In this document: positions 53,486 through 61,216 of the stretch, piece by piece
Position numbering within the stretch: the stretch's first letter is position 1
Layout of the letters: every line of letters begins with the position of its first letter
Assembly (NCBI RefSeq): GCF_039537875.1
Contig: NZ_BAABBI010000001.1
Coordinates: 1,736,001 to 1,800,000, forward strand
DNA: 64,000 nt
DNA from: Corallibacter vietnamensis
GTDB taxonomy: Bacteria > Bacteroidota > Bacteroidia > Flavobacteriales > Flavobacteriaceae
Reading direction: 5' to 3'
The notes under the pieces: generated by a model
What the model saw: only the letters and a program-made list of their open reading frames with translations
What the model was told of the DNA's origin: nothing
Database searches by the model: none
Position numbers and translations under genes: made by a program

Positions 53486-54895
53486 TTATTTTAAAGTAGA
53501 AGGACAAACTTCATCAGTAACCGGGATTCCAACTTTTTTTATAGCACCAAATCCTCCAGCTACATCTATTAAATTATGGATACCACGACTTTTTAAAATT
53601 GAAGCAGCAATAACGCTTCTATATCCGCCAGCGCAGTGCACATAAAAAGTATCATTTTTAGGGAATTCGGCTAAATGATCGTTTAAAAAATCTAAAGGCG
53701 TTAAATGTGCATCTTTAATGTGAGAAGAAAGGTATTCACCTTGTTTTCTTACATCAAAAACAGGAATATCATTATTAAGAGCTTCTTTAAATGTTTCTGC
53801 AGAAATAGATTCGATTGTATCAATATCTTTTCCTGCTTTTTCCCAAGCATCAAAACTGCCGTTTAGATAACCTAAAGTGTTGTCAAAACCAACGCGAGAT
53901 AACCTTGTAACGGTTTCTTCTTCACGACCTTCTGGTGTAACTAATAAAATAGGTTGCTGAACATCGGCTATTAAAGCACCAACCCAAGGAGCAAACCCAC
54001 CATCTATACCAATAAAAATAGATCTAGGAATATGTCCTTTTACAAAATCTTTTTGATGTCTAACATCAAGTACAATGGCTCCAGAATCATTTGCTATAGC
54101 TTCAAACTCATCAGGGCTTAAAGCTCTAGTACCGCGCTCTAAAACATCATCTATGTCATCGTAACCTTCTTTGTTCATTTTTACATTAAGCGGGAAATAT
54201 TGAGGCGGTGGCAGTAAACCGTCAGTGACTTCCTGAATGAATTCATCTTTTGTCATGTTCTCTCTAAGGGCGTAATTGGTCTTTTTTTGTTCTCCAATTG
54301 AGCCAACGGTTTCTTTGCTTAAATTTTTACCACAAGCAGAGCCAGCACCGTGAGCTGGATACACAATCACATCATCAGCTAGTGTCATTACTTTATTTCT
54401 TAAGCTTTCATAAAGTGTGCCTGCTAATTCTTCTTGTGTCATGTCAGCGGCTTTTTGAGCTAAATCTGGACGTCCTACATCACCTAAAAATAGCGTATCT
54501 CCACTGAAAAGCGCATAGTCTTTACCATTTTCATCAATAAGTAAATAGCAGGTACTTTCCATAGTATGGCCAGGTGTATGAATGGCTTTTATGGTTATGT
54601 TGCCTAATTTAAATTCTTGTCCATCGTTTGCTATAATTGCATCAAAAGCGGGGTTTGCCATGGGGCCGTAAACAATAGGAGCTCCGGTTTTTTTAGAAAG
54701 TGTTACGTGTCCGCTAACAAAATCAGCGTGAAAATGCGTTTCAAAAATATAGGTGATTTTTGCGTTAGCTTTTTCAGCTTTTTTAATGTAAGGTTCTACT
54801 TCTCTTAATGGATCAATAATAGCAACTTCTCCATTACTTTCAATATAATAAGCGCCTTGAGCTAAACAACCTGTGTATATTTGTTCAATTTTCAT
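53486..54895 (-). CDS. Metallo-beta-lactamase / double rhodanese fusion (persulfide dioxygenase-like)
   Basis: A 469-residue cytoplasmic protein related to CstB/ETHE1-type persulfide dioxygenases. The MBL domain (about 1-235) has THFHADFVSGH, HTPGHTMEST, FSGDTLFLGDVGRPD and YPAHGAGSACG; the usual DH is DF. Rhodanese one (about 265-360) has no catalytic Cys (LLVTPEGREEE), rhodanese two (about 370-465) has it in VHCAGGYRS. Likely oxidises low-molecular persulfides. It follows TauE/SafE and has its own promoter. Confidence 0.88.
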   Translation of the reverse strand: MKIEQIYTGCLAQGAYYIESNGEVAIIDPLREVEPYIKKAEKANAKITYIFETHFHADFVSGHVTLSKKTGAPIVYGPMANPAFDAIIANDGQEFKLGNITIKAIHTPGHTMESTCYLLIDENGKDYALFSGDTLFLGDVGRPDLAQKAADMTQEELAGTLYESLRNKVMTLADDVIVYPAHGAGSACGKNLSKETVGSIGEQKKTNYALRENMTKDEFIQEVTDGLLPPPQYFPLNVKMNKEGYDDIDDVLERGTRALSPDEFEAIANDSGAIVLDVRHQKDFVKGHIPRSIFIGIDGGFAPWVGALIADVQQPILLVTPEGREEETVTRLSRVGFDNTLGYLNGSFDAWEKAGKDIDTIESISAETFKEALNNDIPVFDVRKQGEYLSSHIKDAHLTPLDFLNDHLAEFPKNDTFYVHCAGGYRSVIAASILKSRGIHNLIDVAGGFGAIKKVGIPVTDEVCPSTLK

Positions 54896-54935
54896 AATCT
54901 TACTTTTTTTAACTTCAACATCAATCTTAACAATA

Positions 54936-54943
54936 CAAAAATA
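54936..54943 (-). promoter_or_regulatory. Promoter -7 box of the MBL-rhodanese gene
   Basis: On the minus strand 54943-54936 reads TATTTTTG, 41 bases before the ATG. It overlaps an inverted repeat AATAC-TATAT-GTATT at 54940-54954 that could be an operator. Confidence 0.5.
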
Positions 54944-54961
54944 CTATATGTATTGTGATTT

Positions 54962-55753
54962 TTAAATAATCTCTTTTATTAAAATATAGATGGCCATAAT
55001 CATGATAAACCATCCAAAACTTTTTTTAAGTTTTTTGTTAGATACATATTTTGAGTAATAACCACCTATAAGGATTCCTATTACGGTTGTTAATGAAAAT
55101 GTTAGTAGGAAACCCCAATGCATTTCAGAGTGGTGTACATCGCCTAAAAAACCAATCAGTGAGTTTATAGCTATAATTACAAGAGATGTGCCTACGGCTT
55201 TTTTCATAGGTAATCCAGCCCAAAGTACTAGTGCAGGAACATATAAAAAGCCGCCACCGGCTCCTATAAGCCCGGTTATGGTTCCTATAACTAATCCTTG
55301 AATAAACGTTTTGTAATATGATTGTTTGGTTATTGGTGTCTCAATCTCTTTTCTTCCTTTTATCATTGATATAGATGCAAAGAACATAACTATGGCAAAG
55401 AATATCATAATAGCCATATTTTTTGTTAGCACTAATCCATTAACTTCAAAAAGATTTTCAGGAATAAGAGGAAGAAAATAGCGTCTAGAGATATAAACTG
55501 CTAAAAACGATGGAAACGAGAATGCAAATCCTGTTTTAAAATCAACTAATTGCTTTCTATGCTTTTGAAAAACACCAATAATAGACGATGACCCAACAAC
55601 AAAAAGAGAATAGGCTGTAGCAACAACTGGGTTAAATCCTAGTAAATAAACCATTAAAGGCACTGTTAATATAGAACCACCGCCGCCAATAAGTCCTAGA
55701 ACAATTCCTATAATTAAGGCGCCTACATATCCTAAAATGTCAATTAAACTCAT
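54962..55753 (-). CDS. TauE/SafE-family sulfite/sulfonate exporter
   Basis: A 263-residue inner-membrane protein with about eight helices and the family's repeated motif: GLIGGGGSILTVPLMVYLLG near the N-terminus and GLIGAGGGFLYVPALVLWAG in the second half. Members export sulfite, thiosulfate or sulfoacetate. Its linkage to a persulfide-dioxygenase-like protein and a Crp/Fnr regulator fits export of the sulfite product. Followed by the MBL gene after 66 bases. Confidence 0.9.
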   Translation of the reverse strand: MSLIDILGYVGALIIGIVLGLIGGGGSILTVPLMVYLLGFNPVVATAYSLFVVGSSSIIGVFQKHRKQLVDFKTGFAFSFPSFLAVYISRRYFLPLIPENLFEVNGLVLTKNMAIMIFFAIVMFFASISMIKGRKEIETPITKQSYYKTFIQGLVIGTITGLIGAGGGFLYVPALVLWAGLPMKKAVGTSLVIIAINSLIGFLGDVHHSEMHWGFLLTFSLTTVIGILIGGYYSKYVSNKKLKKSFGWFIMIMAIYILIKEII

Positions 55754-55777
55754 TTGGTGTTATTGTTAATTTTTAAG

Positions 55778-55785
55778 CAAAGGTA
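55778..55785 (-). promoter_or_regulatory. Promoter -7 box of the TauE/SafE gene
   Basis: On the minus strand 55785-55778 reads TACCTTTG, an exact TAnnTTTG match, 24 bases before the ATG at 55753. Confidence 0.55.
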
Positions 55786-55807
55786 AATACGAGTTAGCAC
55801 ATAAAAA

Positions 55808-55821
55808 GTAACTTATGTTAC
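55808..55821. promoter_or_regulatory. Crp/Fnr-type operator, GTAAC-N4-GTTAC
   Basis: A perfect inverted repeat with four-base spacer TTAT. It fits the Crp/Fnr-family geometry (Fnr TTGAT-N4-ATCAA; NtcA GTA-N8-TAC). It lies 22 bases upstream of the TauE/SafE -7 box, at the expected -33 region, and just after the end of a Crp/Fnr gene. Confidence 0.6.
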
Positions 55822-55826
55822 AAAGC

Positions 55827-56459
55827 TTAAAGTTCTTTTAAAATTATATGGTTACGATGTAGTTCTATTTTATTGAGGGTTTCAAGTTTTTTTAATAGTC
55901 TTGAAATAACAACACGAGAAGTGTTTAGCTCATAGGCTATTTCTTGATGTGTATTGTGTATTGTATTGCTGTTATTAATTTTTGATTTATCATTAAGATA
56001 TTTAAGAAGTCGGGCATCCATTTTTAAAAAAGCAATGTTATCAATAGTTTCTAGCATTTCGTTGAGCCTATCATGGTAGCTTTTAAACACAAAGTTTCTC
56101 CAGCTCTTATACTTAGCAGACCACAACTCCATTTTTTCAATAGGAATCATAATAAGTTCGGTTTCATTTTCAGAAATGGCTCTTATTTCGCTTTTAGTTT
56201 GTCCTAAACAGCATGTGAGTGTCATGGCGCATGTGTCTCCTTTTTCAAGAAAGTAGAGTAGAAGTTCATTTCCGTCATGGTCTTCTCGCAATATCTTAAT
56301 AGCACCAGATATAAGTAAAGGCATACTTTTGATATATTGACCAATTTCAATAAGCTGAAAATTTTCAGGAATTTTTTTGTAAATACCAACTTGGTTTAGT
56401 TCAGATATTAAATCTTTTTCTAAAAGATGACCGTAGTTTTCTTGTAGCTTCTCAATCAT
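55827..56459 (-). CDS. Crp/Fnr-family regulator with a Cys cluster in the sensor domain
   Basis: A 210-residue regulator: beta-roll sensor (FQLIEIGQYIKSMPLLISGAI, LLLYFLEKGDTCAMTLTCCLG), dimer helix and winged helix-turn-helix (THQEIAYELNTSRVVISRLLKKLE). Where cAMP receptors have the phosphate-binding cassette, this protein has three cysteines in TCAMTLTCC, hinting at redox, metal or persulfide sensing. It is upstream of and co-directional with TauE/SafE and the MBL-rhodanese gene, with a Crp/Fnr-like site between. Confidence 0.88.
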   Translation of the reverse strand: MIEKLQENYGHLLEKDLISELNQVGIYKKIPENFQLIEIGQYIKSMPLLISGAIKILREDHDGNELLLYFLEKGDTCAMTLTCCLGQTKSEIRAISENETELIMIPIEKMELWSAKYKSWRNFVFKSYHDRLNEMLETIDNIAFLKMDARLLKYLNDKSKINNSNTIHNTHQEIAYELNTSRVVISRLLKKLETLNKIELHRNHIILKEL

Positions 56460-56538
56460 GAAACGAATATACTATTTTCCATAGGTATGATTGTAAAATA
56501 ATAGAAGTATTCGTGGAAAAAGATATAAAATAAAAAAG

Positions 56539-56623
56539 TGCGCACGAGAAGATTCGAACTTCCACATCCTAAACGGATACTGGCCCCTCAAGCCAGCGCG
56601 TCTACCAATTCCGCCACGTGCGC
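56539..56623 (-). tRNA. tRNA-Leu (anticodon GAG)
   Basis: Minus-strand cloverleaf of 85 bases. Acceptor GCGCACG pairs with CGTGCGC, the D-arm is TGGCGGAATTGGTAGACGC, the anticodon stem CTGGC/GCCAG encloses TTGAGGG (anticodon GAG), a long variable arm identifies class II, and the T-loop is GTTCGAATC. CCA is not encoded. Confidence 0.95.
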
Positions 56624-56670
56624 TTTTATAATTGCTAAAAGTAGAGTTTAATATAATTTTAGGCAAAAAA

Positions 56671-56700
56671 AAACCTTGTTAAAATTAACAAGGTTTTTTG
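56671..56700. terminator. Terminator after tRNA-Lys
   Basis: Perfect 12-bp arms AAACCTTGTTAA and TTAACAAGGTTT (56671-56696) with A and T runs outside, between the two tRNA genes. Read on the minus strand it ends the tRNA-Lys transcript. Confidence 0.85.
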
Positions 56701-56773
56701 TGACCGGGCTGGGGCTCGAACCCAGGACCCTCTCCTTAAAAGGGAGATGCTCTACCAACTGAGCTACCCGGTC
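56701..56773 (-). tRNA. tRNA-Lys (anticodon UUU)
   Basis: Minus-strand cloverleaf of 73 bases: acceptor GACCGGG/CCCGGTC, D-arm TAGCTCAGTTGGTAGAGCA, anticodon stem TCTCC/GGAGA around CTTTTAA (anticodon TTT), and T-arm CTGGGTTCGAGCCCCAG. CCA is not encoded. Confidence 0.96.
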
Positions 56774-56968
56774 TTGCAAGGCTTTGTTTGCGTTTGCGGG
56801 TGCAAATATAAGAGCTTTATTCAATTAAACAATACTTTTTTTTAATAATTTTTTAATTTTTTTTTAATCAGACGGCTATCCTTTTAATAATCAATTTATA
56901 GCGATAAAAATTTTTTTTTAATTGTAGCTTTATTTTTATTTGTGCACTGCTTAAATGAAGTAATTGTT

Positions 56969-57487
56969 ATGAAAATTATACTAATAGGATATATGGGTTC
57001 TGGAAAATCTACCATAGGAAAAGCGCTAGGCTTGCTTGTTAATATTCCTTTTGTAGATTTAGATAGTTATATAGAAGAAAAAGAAAAACAAACCATACAC
57101 GACATTTTTAAAACTAAAGGTGAAGTGTATTTTAGAAAGCAAGAACATTTTTATTTAAAAGAGTTATTACAAGCAGATGGACCTATGGTTTTATCTTTAG
57201 GTGGCGGTACACCTTGCTTTATAAATAATGAAAAGCTACTGTTTAATAACACAAGCTATAAAACTGTATACCTAAATGTATCTGTTAAAGAACTTGCAGA
57301 TAGATTATTGATAGGTAAAGCGTCAAGACCTTTAATATCTCACATAAACTCGTTAGAAGAAATGCAAGAGTTTGTAGGGAAACATTTGTTTGAGCGAACT
57401 GTTTTTTATAATAAATCAGAAGTTGTTATAGATGCTAATAAAGATCAAAAAACAATTTTAGAAAAGTTAGTTATGATGTTATTCTAA
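56969..57487 (+). CDS. aroK: Shikimate kinase
   Basis: Phosphorylates shikimate at the 3-hydroxyl in aromatic amino acid synthesis. With the ATG at 56969 (MKIILIGYMGSGKSTIGK) the protein has 172 residues, the normal length; the frame extends nine codons up to a GTG but that lacks support. Walker A GYMGSGKST, shikimate contacts in FVDLDSYIEEKE, YFRKQEHFYL and LSLGGGTPCF, and the lid Arg in GKASRPL are present. Its last nine bases overlap the convergent phosphoribosyltransferase gene. Confidence 0.93.
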   Translation: MKIILIGYMGSGKSTIGKALGLLVNIPFVDLDSYIEEKEKQTIHDIFKTKGEVYFRKQEHFYLKELLQADGPMVLSLGGGTPCFINNEKLLFNNTSYKTVYLNVSVKELADRLLIGKASRPLISHINSLEEMQEFVGKHLFERTVFYNKSEVVIDANKDQKTILEKLVMMLF

Positions 57488-57982
57488 ATATGCTTCAAAG
57501 GTTTTTCCTTCTAGCACAACATCTATATGCTCATGTAGAGATGTTGATAAAGAAAGACCTTTAAAATCAGCTTTAACAGGATATTTTTTATGGTTTCTAT
57601 TAACTAAAACAGCGGTTTTAAATTGTTTTAAAGGAACTTCTAGAAAATGTTTTACACCATAAATTAGGGTTGTTCCAGAGTTTAAAACATCATCTATTAG
57701 TACAACAGATTTGCCTTCGTAATCACTAGGAGCAATAGAGGTTTTAATAATGTTTCTAGGATTCTTTTTATCAATTTCTACTTTACAAAGAATGGGCTTT
57801 ATGTCAGAAATTTTTGATAACATTAGCTTCAGTTTTTTAGCTAAAATATAACCGTTACTATCTATTCCGGCAAGAATAACTTCCTTTTCATTAACGTTAC
57901 TTTCATATATTTGATAAGCAATGCGTCTTATTTTGTGAGTTATTTCTTCGTGATTTAAGATAATATTTTTTGTAGCACTCAT
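57479..57982 (-). CDS. Phosphoribosyltransferase-family protein (PyrR-like)
   Basis: A 167-residue type I phosphoribosyltransferase. The PRPP-binding motif VVLIDDVLNSGTTLIYGV is complete, and AGIDSNGYILAKKL precedes it, as in PyrR/uracil phosphoribosyltransferase-like proteins. It could regulate pyrimidine genes or salvage a base; no pyr genes adjoin it, so its role is open. It follows the S4-domain gene by 44 bases and overlaps the end of aroK by nine bases. Confidence 0.83.
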   Translation of the reverse strand: MSATKNIILNHEEITHKIRRIAYQIYESNVNEKEVILAGIDSNGYILAKKLKLMLSKISDIKPILCKVEIDKKNPRNIIKTSIAPSDYEGKSVVLIDDVLNSGTTLIYGVKHFLEVPLKQFKTAVLVNRNHKKYPVKADFKGLSLSTSLHEHIDVVLEGKTFEAYLE

Positions 57983-58026
57983 TGTGATAATAGATTTAAT
58001 TCAAAGATACAGGAGAAATTTAATAC

Positions 58027-58398
58027 TTATTCATTTTCATCGTAAAAATCATCAATATCTCTTCGGTCTTTTTTGGTGGGTCTACCAGTTCCTTTTTTGC
58101 GGTAATAATCTTTTGAGTATTTTAGTAACTCTTGAGCATCAAAAGCTTCTTTTGGAGTTGTGTCAATACGATAAATATCTACCAGTTTTGCGCCAACACG
58201 ATTAGGAGGAATATCATTAACAGTAAGTTTGTAGTTGATTTGATCTTTTCTAACTTCAATAGTGTCAGTAGGAAAAACCTCTCTACTAGGCTTTACTGAA
58301 TCACCATTTACTTTTATGTGACCTTTTTTGCAAGCTGCAGTAGCCAGACTTCTGGTTTTAAAATACCTAACACACCATAAATACTTGTCTATTCGCAT
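58027..58398 (-). CDS. S4-domain RNA-binding protein (Hsp15-like)
   Basis: A 123-residue protein that is mostly one S4 domain: MRIDKYLWCVRYFKTRSLA, CKKGHIKVNGDSVKPSREV and DTIEVRKDQINYKLTV, followed by a basic tail (YYRKKGTGRPTKKDRRDID). This matches Hsp15, which rescues stalled 50S subunits carrying peptidyl-tRNA. Minus strand, first of a probable two-gene unit, divergent from the FKBP gene. Confidence 0.88.
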   Translation of the reverse strand: MRIDKYLWCVRYFKTRSLATAACKKGHIKVNGDSVKPSREVFPTDTIEVRKDQINYKLTVNDIPPNRVGAKLVDIYRIDTTPKEAFDAQELLKYSKDYYRKKGTGRPTKKDRRDIDDFYDENE

Positions 58399-58480
58399 AT
58401 AATAATTGTAAAAACTACGTTAATCTTTTTGTGCAAAACTATTTTTATATTGTATCTTGCCGGCTCAAAAATAAGCAAAA

Positions 58481-59545
58481 ATGAATTTAAGAAAACTAAC
58501 GTTAGCAACGCTTTCTATAATAACTATTGTTATATCTTGTAATAATGACGATGATGAAACCTATTACACAGTGCCAGATAGAGATAGAACAGAAGTTTAT
58601 AACGAAGATATTGCAAAAATAGAAGAGTATTTACAAACACACTTTTATAATTATGAAGACTTCGATTTTTCTGATCCTTACGGTGTAGCTAATGATGATT
58701 TTGAAATTGTATTTGATACTATAGCAGGAGATAATAGTGACAAAACACCTTTGATAGATCAAGTAGGTTATAAAGTTGCCTTTTCTTATAGTGACGAAAT
58801 AGCGTATAGACTATACTATCTTAAAGTTCGAGAAGGGCAAGGCAAGGAATTATATCCAACAGACCAAGCCTTTTTAGATTATGAAGGTTCAAGACTTACA
58901 GATGGATATGTGTTTGATAGCACAGCTAACCCAACACTTTTAAACTTAACAACTGTAAGTACAACAACAACAGGTGTAATTGATGGTTTTAGACAAGGGT
59001 TAACAGAGTTTAAAACAGCTACAGAAGTATCAGATAACGGAGACGGAACAGATGCATATAGAGGGTTTGGAATAGGCGCTATATTTATTCCTTCAGGATT
59101 AGGATATTTTTCTTCTCCAACAACAACAATACCGGCATATTCATCTTTAATCTTTAAAATTGGATTAAAAGGATCTGTGCATACAGATTATGATTTTGAT
59201 GGAGTACCATCATATTTAGAAGATTTAAATGCAGATGATGATGCCTATACTGATGATACTGATGGCGATTTAGTAGCAAATTTTATTGATAACGATGATG
59301 ATGGAGATGGTGTTTTAACTATTGATGAAGTAGAAGTGAAGTCTTATACTGAAGATGAGACTATGACTCCTTTTGCATCTCAAGCAGATGCTCAAACTTA
59401 CTTTGACAACAATGCTGAAGCAAATGAGTATTTTGTTAGTATTGTAGAGAGTAATGATGGCACTATAATAACACTTAACACGGTAGTTTTGACAGATTCT
59501 AACAATGATGGAACTCCAGATTATTTAGATAGTTCTGTGAACTAA
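58481..59545 (+). CDS. FKBP-type lipoprotein with Asp-rich calcium-binding-like repeats
   Basis: A 354-residue lipoprotein (lipobox TIVISC, then NNDDDE). Residues about 120-232 form an FKBP domain (GKELYPTDQAFLDYEG, YVFDSTANPT, VIDGFRQGLTEFKT, FIPSGLGYFSS, SSLIFKIGLKG), resembling flavobacterial gliding-associated FKBP proteins. Asp-rich repeats follow (DYDFDGVPSYLEDLN, DTDGDLVANFIDNDDDGDG) and recur at the C-terminus (DSNNDGTPDYLD), like thrombospondin type 3 repeats that bind calcium. Surface or periplasmic location is likely. Confidence 0.87.
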   Translation: MNLRKLTLATLSIITIVISCNNDDDETYYTVPDRDRTEVYNEDIAKIEEYLQTHFYNYEDFDFSDPYGVANDDFEIVFDTIAGDNSDKTPLIDQVGYKVAFSYSDEIAYRLYYLKVREGQGKELYPTDQAFLDYEGSRLTDGYVFDSTANPTLLNLTTVSTTTTGVIDGFRQGLTEFKTATEVSDNGDGTDAYRGFGIGAIFIPSGLGYFSSPTTTIPAYSSLIFKIGLKGSVHTDYDFDGVPSYLEDLNADDDAYTDDTDGDLVANFIDNDDDGDGVLTIDEVEVKSYTEDETMTPFASQADAQTYFDNNAEANEYFVSIVESNDGTIITLNTVVLTDSNNDGTPDYLDSSVN

Positions 59546-59562
59546 TAATATATTTAAAGTAA

Positions 59563-59599
59563 AAAAAAAGCCACTTGTTTATATAAGTGGCTTTTTTTT
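59563..59599. terminator. Bidirectional terminator after the FKBP lipoprotein gene
   Basis: AGCCACTT (59569-59576) and AAGTGGCT (59585-59592) with long A and T flanks; it lies between convergent genes. Confidence 0.88.
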
Positions 59600-59600
59600 A

Positions 59601-60188
59601 TTATAAAATTAATGAAACGCCCAAAATAAGCTGTTCCTGCCTAGTATCTAATCTACTTATACCTATGCCATTATTACTGATAAAAGTGGCTTCATTATTA
59701 CTAAAACCTCGCTCATAGCGTAAATCTATACCTATGCGGTTAAAGCTAACGCCAATTCCGAAGTTTAGACCAACAGTAAAGTCATTTTTTACATCAGATA
59801 TTAAAACTCTATTTTCAAAATCAGAAGCTATAATATATTGAAAGGAAGGACCAACAAAAGCATTAAATAGTTTTAAGAAATTGACACCAACCAATAGAGG
59901 AGCATCAAGTTTTTGCATAGTAAAACTGTTATTTACGTAATCACTTTTGGTATTTGTAAAGACTAATTCTGGTCTAAAAAATACATTTTTACCAATTTTT
60001 CCAAAGATACCAAAATGATAACCTATGTTTCTGTCAGGATGTTCGGCATTACTTATTGCAGATTCGTAGTAATTGCCATTGCCGTTATAGTTTAAACCAG
60101 CTTTAAAGCCAAAACCATTGGCATTTTGCGCTTGCAATCCTATTGTAGTTAATAGGATTGCGATAGCGCTAATGAGGACTTTTTTCAT
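59601..60188 (-). CDS. Outer-membrane beta-barrel protein (PorT-like/OMP_b-brl)
   Basis: A 195-residue protein with signal peptide (cleavage near LQAQNAN) and alternating strands: GFGFKAGLNYNGNGNYYES, FFRPELVFTNT, LLVGVNFLKLFNAFVGPSF, FTVGLNFGIGVSFNRIGIDLRYERGFS, ending in LILGVSLIL. This is the compact eight-stranded porin-family barrel common in Bacteroidota. No function assigned. It follows the transketolase genes on the same strand by 47 bases. Confidence 0.85.
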   Translation of the reverse strand: MKKVLISAIAILLTTIGLQAQNANGFGFKAGLNYNGNGNYYESAISNAEHPDRNIGYHFGIFGKIGKNVFFRPELVFTNTKSDYVNNSFTMQKLDAPLLVGVNFLKLFNAFVGPSFQYIIASDFENRVLISDVKNDFTVGLNFGIGVSFNRIGIDLRYERGFSNNEATFISNNGIGISRLDTRQEQLILGVSLIL

Positions 60189-60235
60189 AATTAATCGTTT
60201 TAAATTGATATTTATAAAACGAATAATTAAAGTAA

Positions 60236-61189
60236 TTATTTTCTTTTTATAACAGTTTGGCAGGCTTTTACAATAGCATCGCTATTTAAACCATACTTCT
60301 CCATTAGTTGAGCAGGAGTGCCAGATTCTCCAAATGTATCATTGGTAGCTATAAACTCTTGCGGAGTTGGTTTGTGAGTAGCTAAAGTTCTTGCTACACT
60401 TTCTCCTAAACCGCCAAGGTAGTTATGCTCTTCAGCAGTTACAATGCACCCTGTTTTAGAAACAGAATCAATAATGGCTTTTTCATCAAGAGGTTTTATA
60501 GTATGTATATTTATAACCTCTGCAGAGATACCTTGTTCATGTAATGCTTTTGATGCTTCTAAAGCTTCCCATACCAAATGTCCAGTAGCAACAATAGTTA
60601 CATCGGTACCTTCAGTAAGTTGAATAGCTTTACCTATCTCAAATGTTTGATCTTCAGGAGTGAAATTTGCAACTTTAGGTCTTCCAAAACGTAGGTATAC
60701 AGGACCATGATGTTTTGCTATAGCAATTGTAGCAGCTTTGGTTTGATTGTAATCACATGGATTTATAACAGTCATACCAGGTAGCATTTTCATTAAGCCT
60801 ATATCTTCTAGTATTTGATGAGTAGCTCCATCTTCACCTAGAGTTAAACCAGCGTGTGAAGCACAAATCTTTACATTTTTATCAGAGTAAGCAACGCTTT
60901 GGCGAATTTGGTCATAAACACGACCAGTAGAAAAGTTAGCAAAGGTTCCTGTAAAAGGAATTTTACCGCCTACTGTTAAACCAGCTGCAAGACCTATCAT
61001 ATTAGCTTCTGCAATTCCTACTTGAAAAAAACGTTCTGGATGATTGGCTTTAAATTCGTCCATTTTAAGAGAGCCAATTAAGTCGGCACAAAGAGCAACG
61101 ACATTCTCGTTAGTTTTTCCTAACTCTGTTAATCCTGCTCCAAAGCCTGAACGCGTATCTTTACTTCCTGTATTTGTGTATGTTTTCAT
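60236..61189 (-). CDS. Transketolase, C-terminal subunit
   Basis: A 317-residue half of a split transketolase holding the pyrimidine-binding and C-terminal domains. Motifs: RSGFGAGLTELGK, FQVGIAEANMIGLAAGL, the Glu-containing loop LTLGEDGATHQILEDIGLM and the final ETAEEHNYLGGLGE-like region VTAEEHNYLGGLG. It pairs with the N-terminal subunit (61907-62752) to use thiamine diphosphate in the pentose phosphate pathway. The two halves are here separated by another gene. Confidence 0.93.
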   Translation of the reverse strand: MKTYTNTGSKDTRSGFGAGLTELGKTNENVVALCADLIGSLKMDEFKANHPERFFQVGIAEANMIGLAAGLTVGGKIPFTGTFANFSTGRVYDQIRQSVAYSDKNVKICASHAGLTLGEDGATHQILEDIGLMKMLPGMTVINPCDYNQTKAATIAIAKHHGPVYLRFGRPKVANFTPEDQTFEIGKAIQLTEGTDVTIVATGHLVWEALEASKALHEQGISAEVINIHTIKPLDEKAIIDSVSKTGCIVTAEEHNYLGGLGESVARTLATHKPTPQEFIATNDTFGESGTPAQLMEKYGLNSDAIVKACQTVIKRK

Positions 61190-61216
61190 TGTTTAATATG
61201 ATTATGTTGTGTTGTT

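Noticed and set aside
56472..56666. 64-residue minus-strand frame containing GGIGRRAGLRGQ
   Set aside because: It is a translation of the tRNA-Leu gene on the same strand, a well-known false protein.
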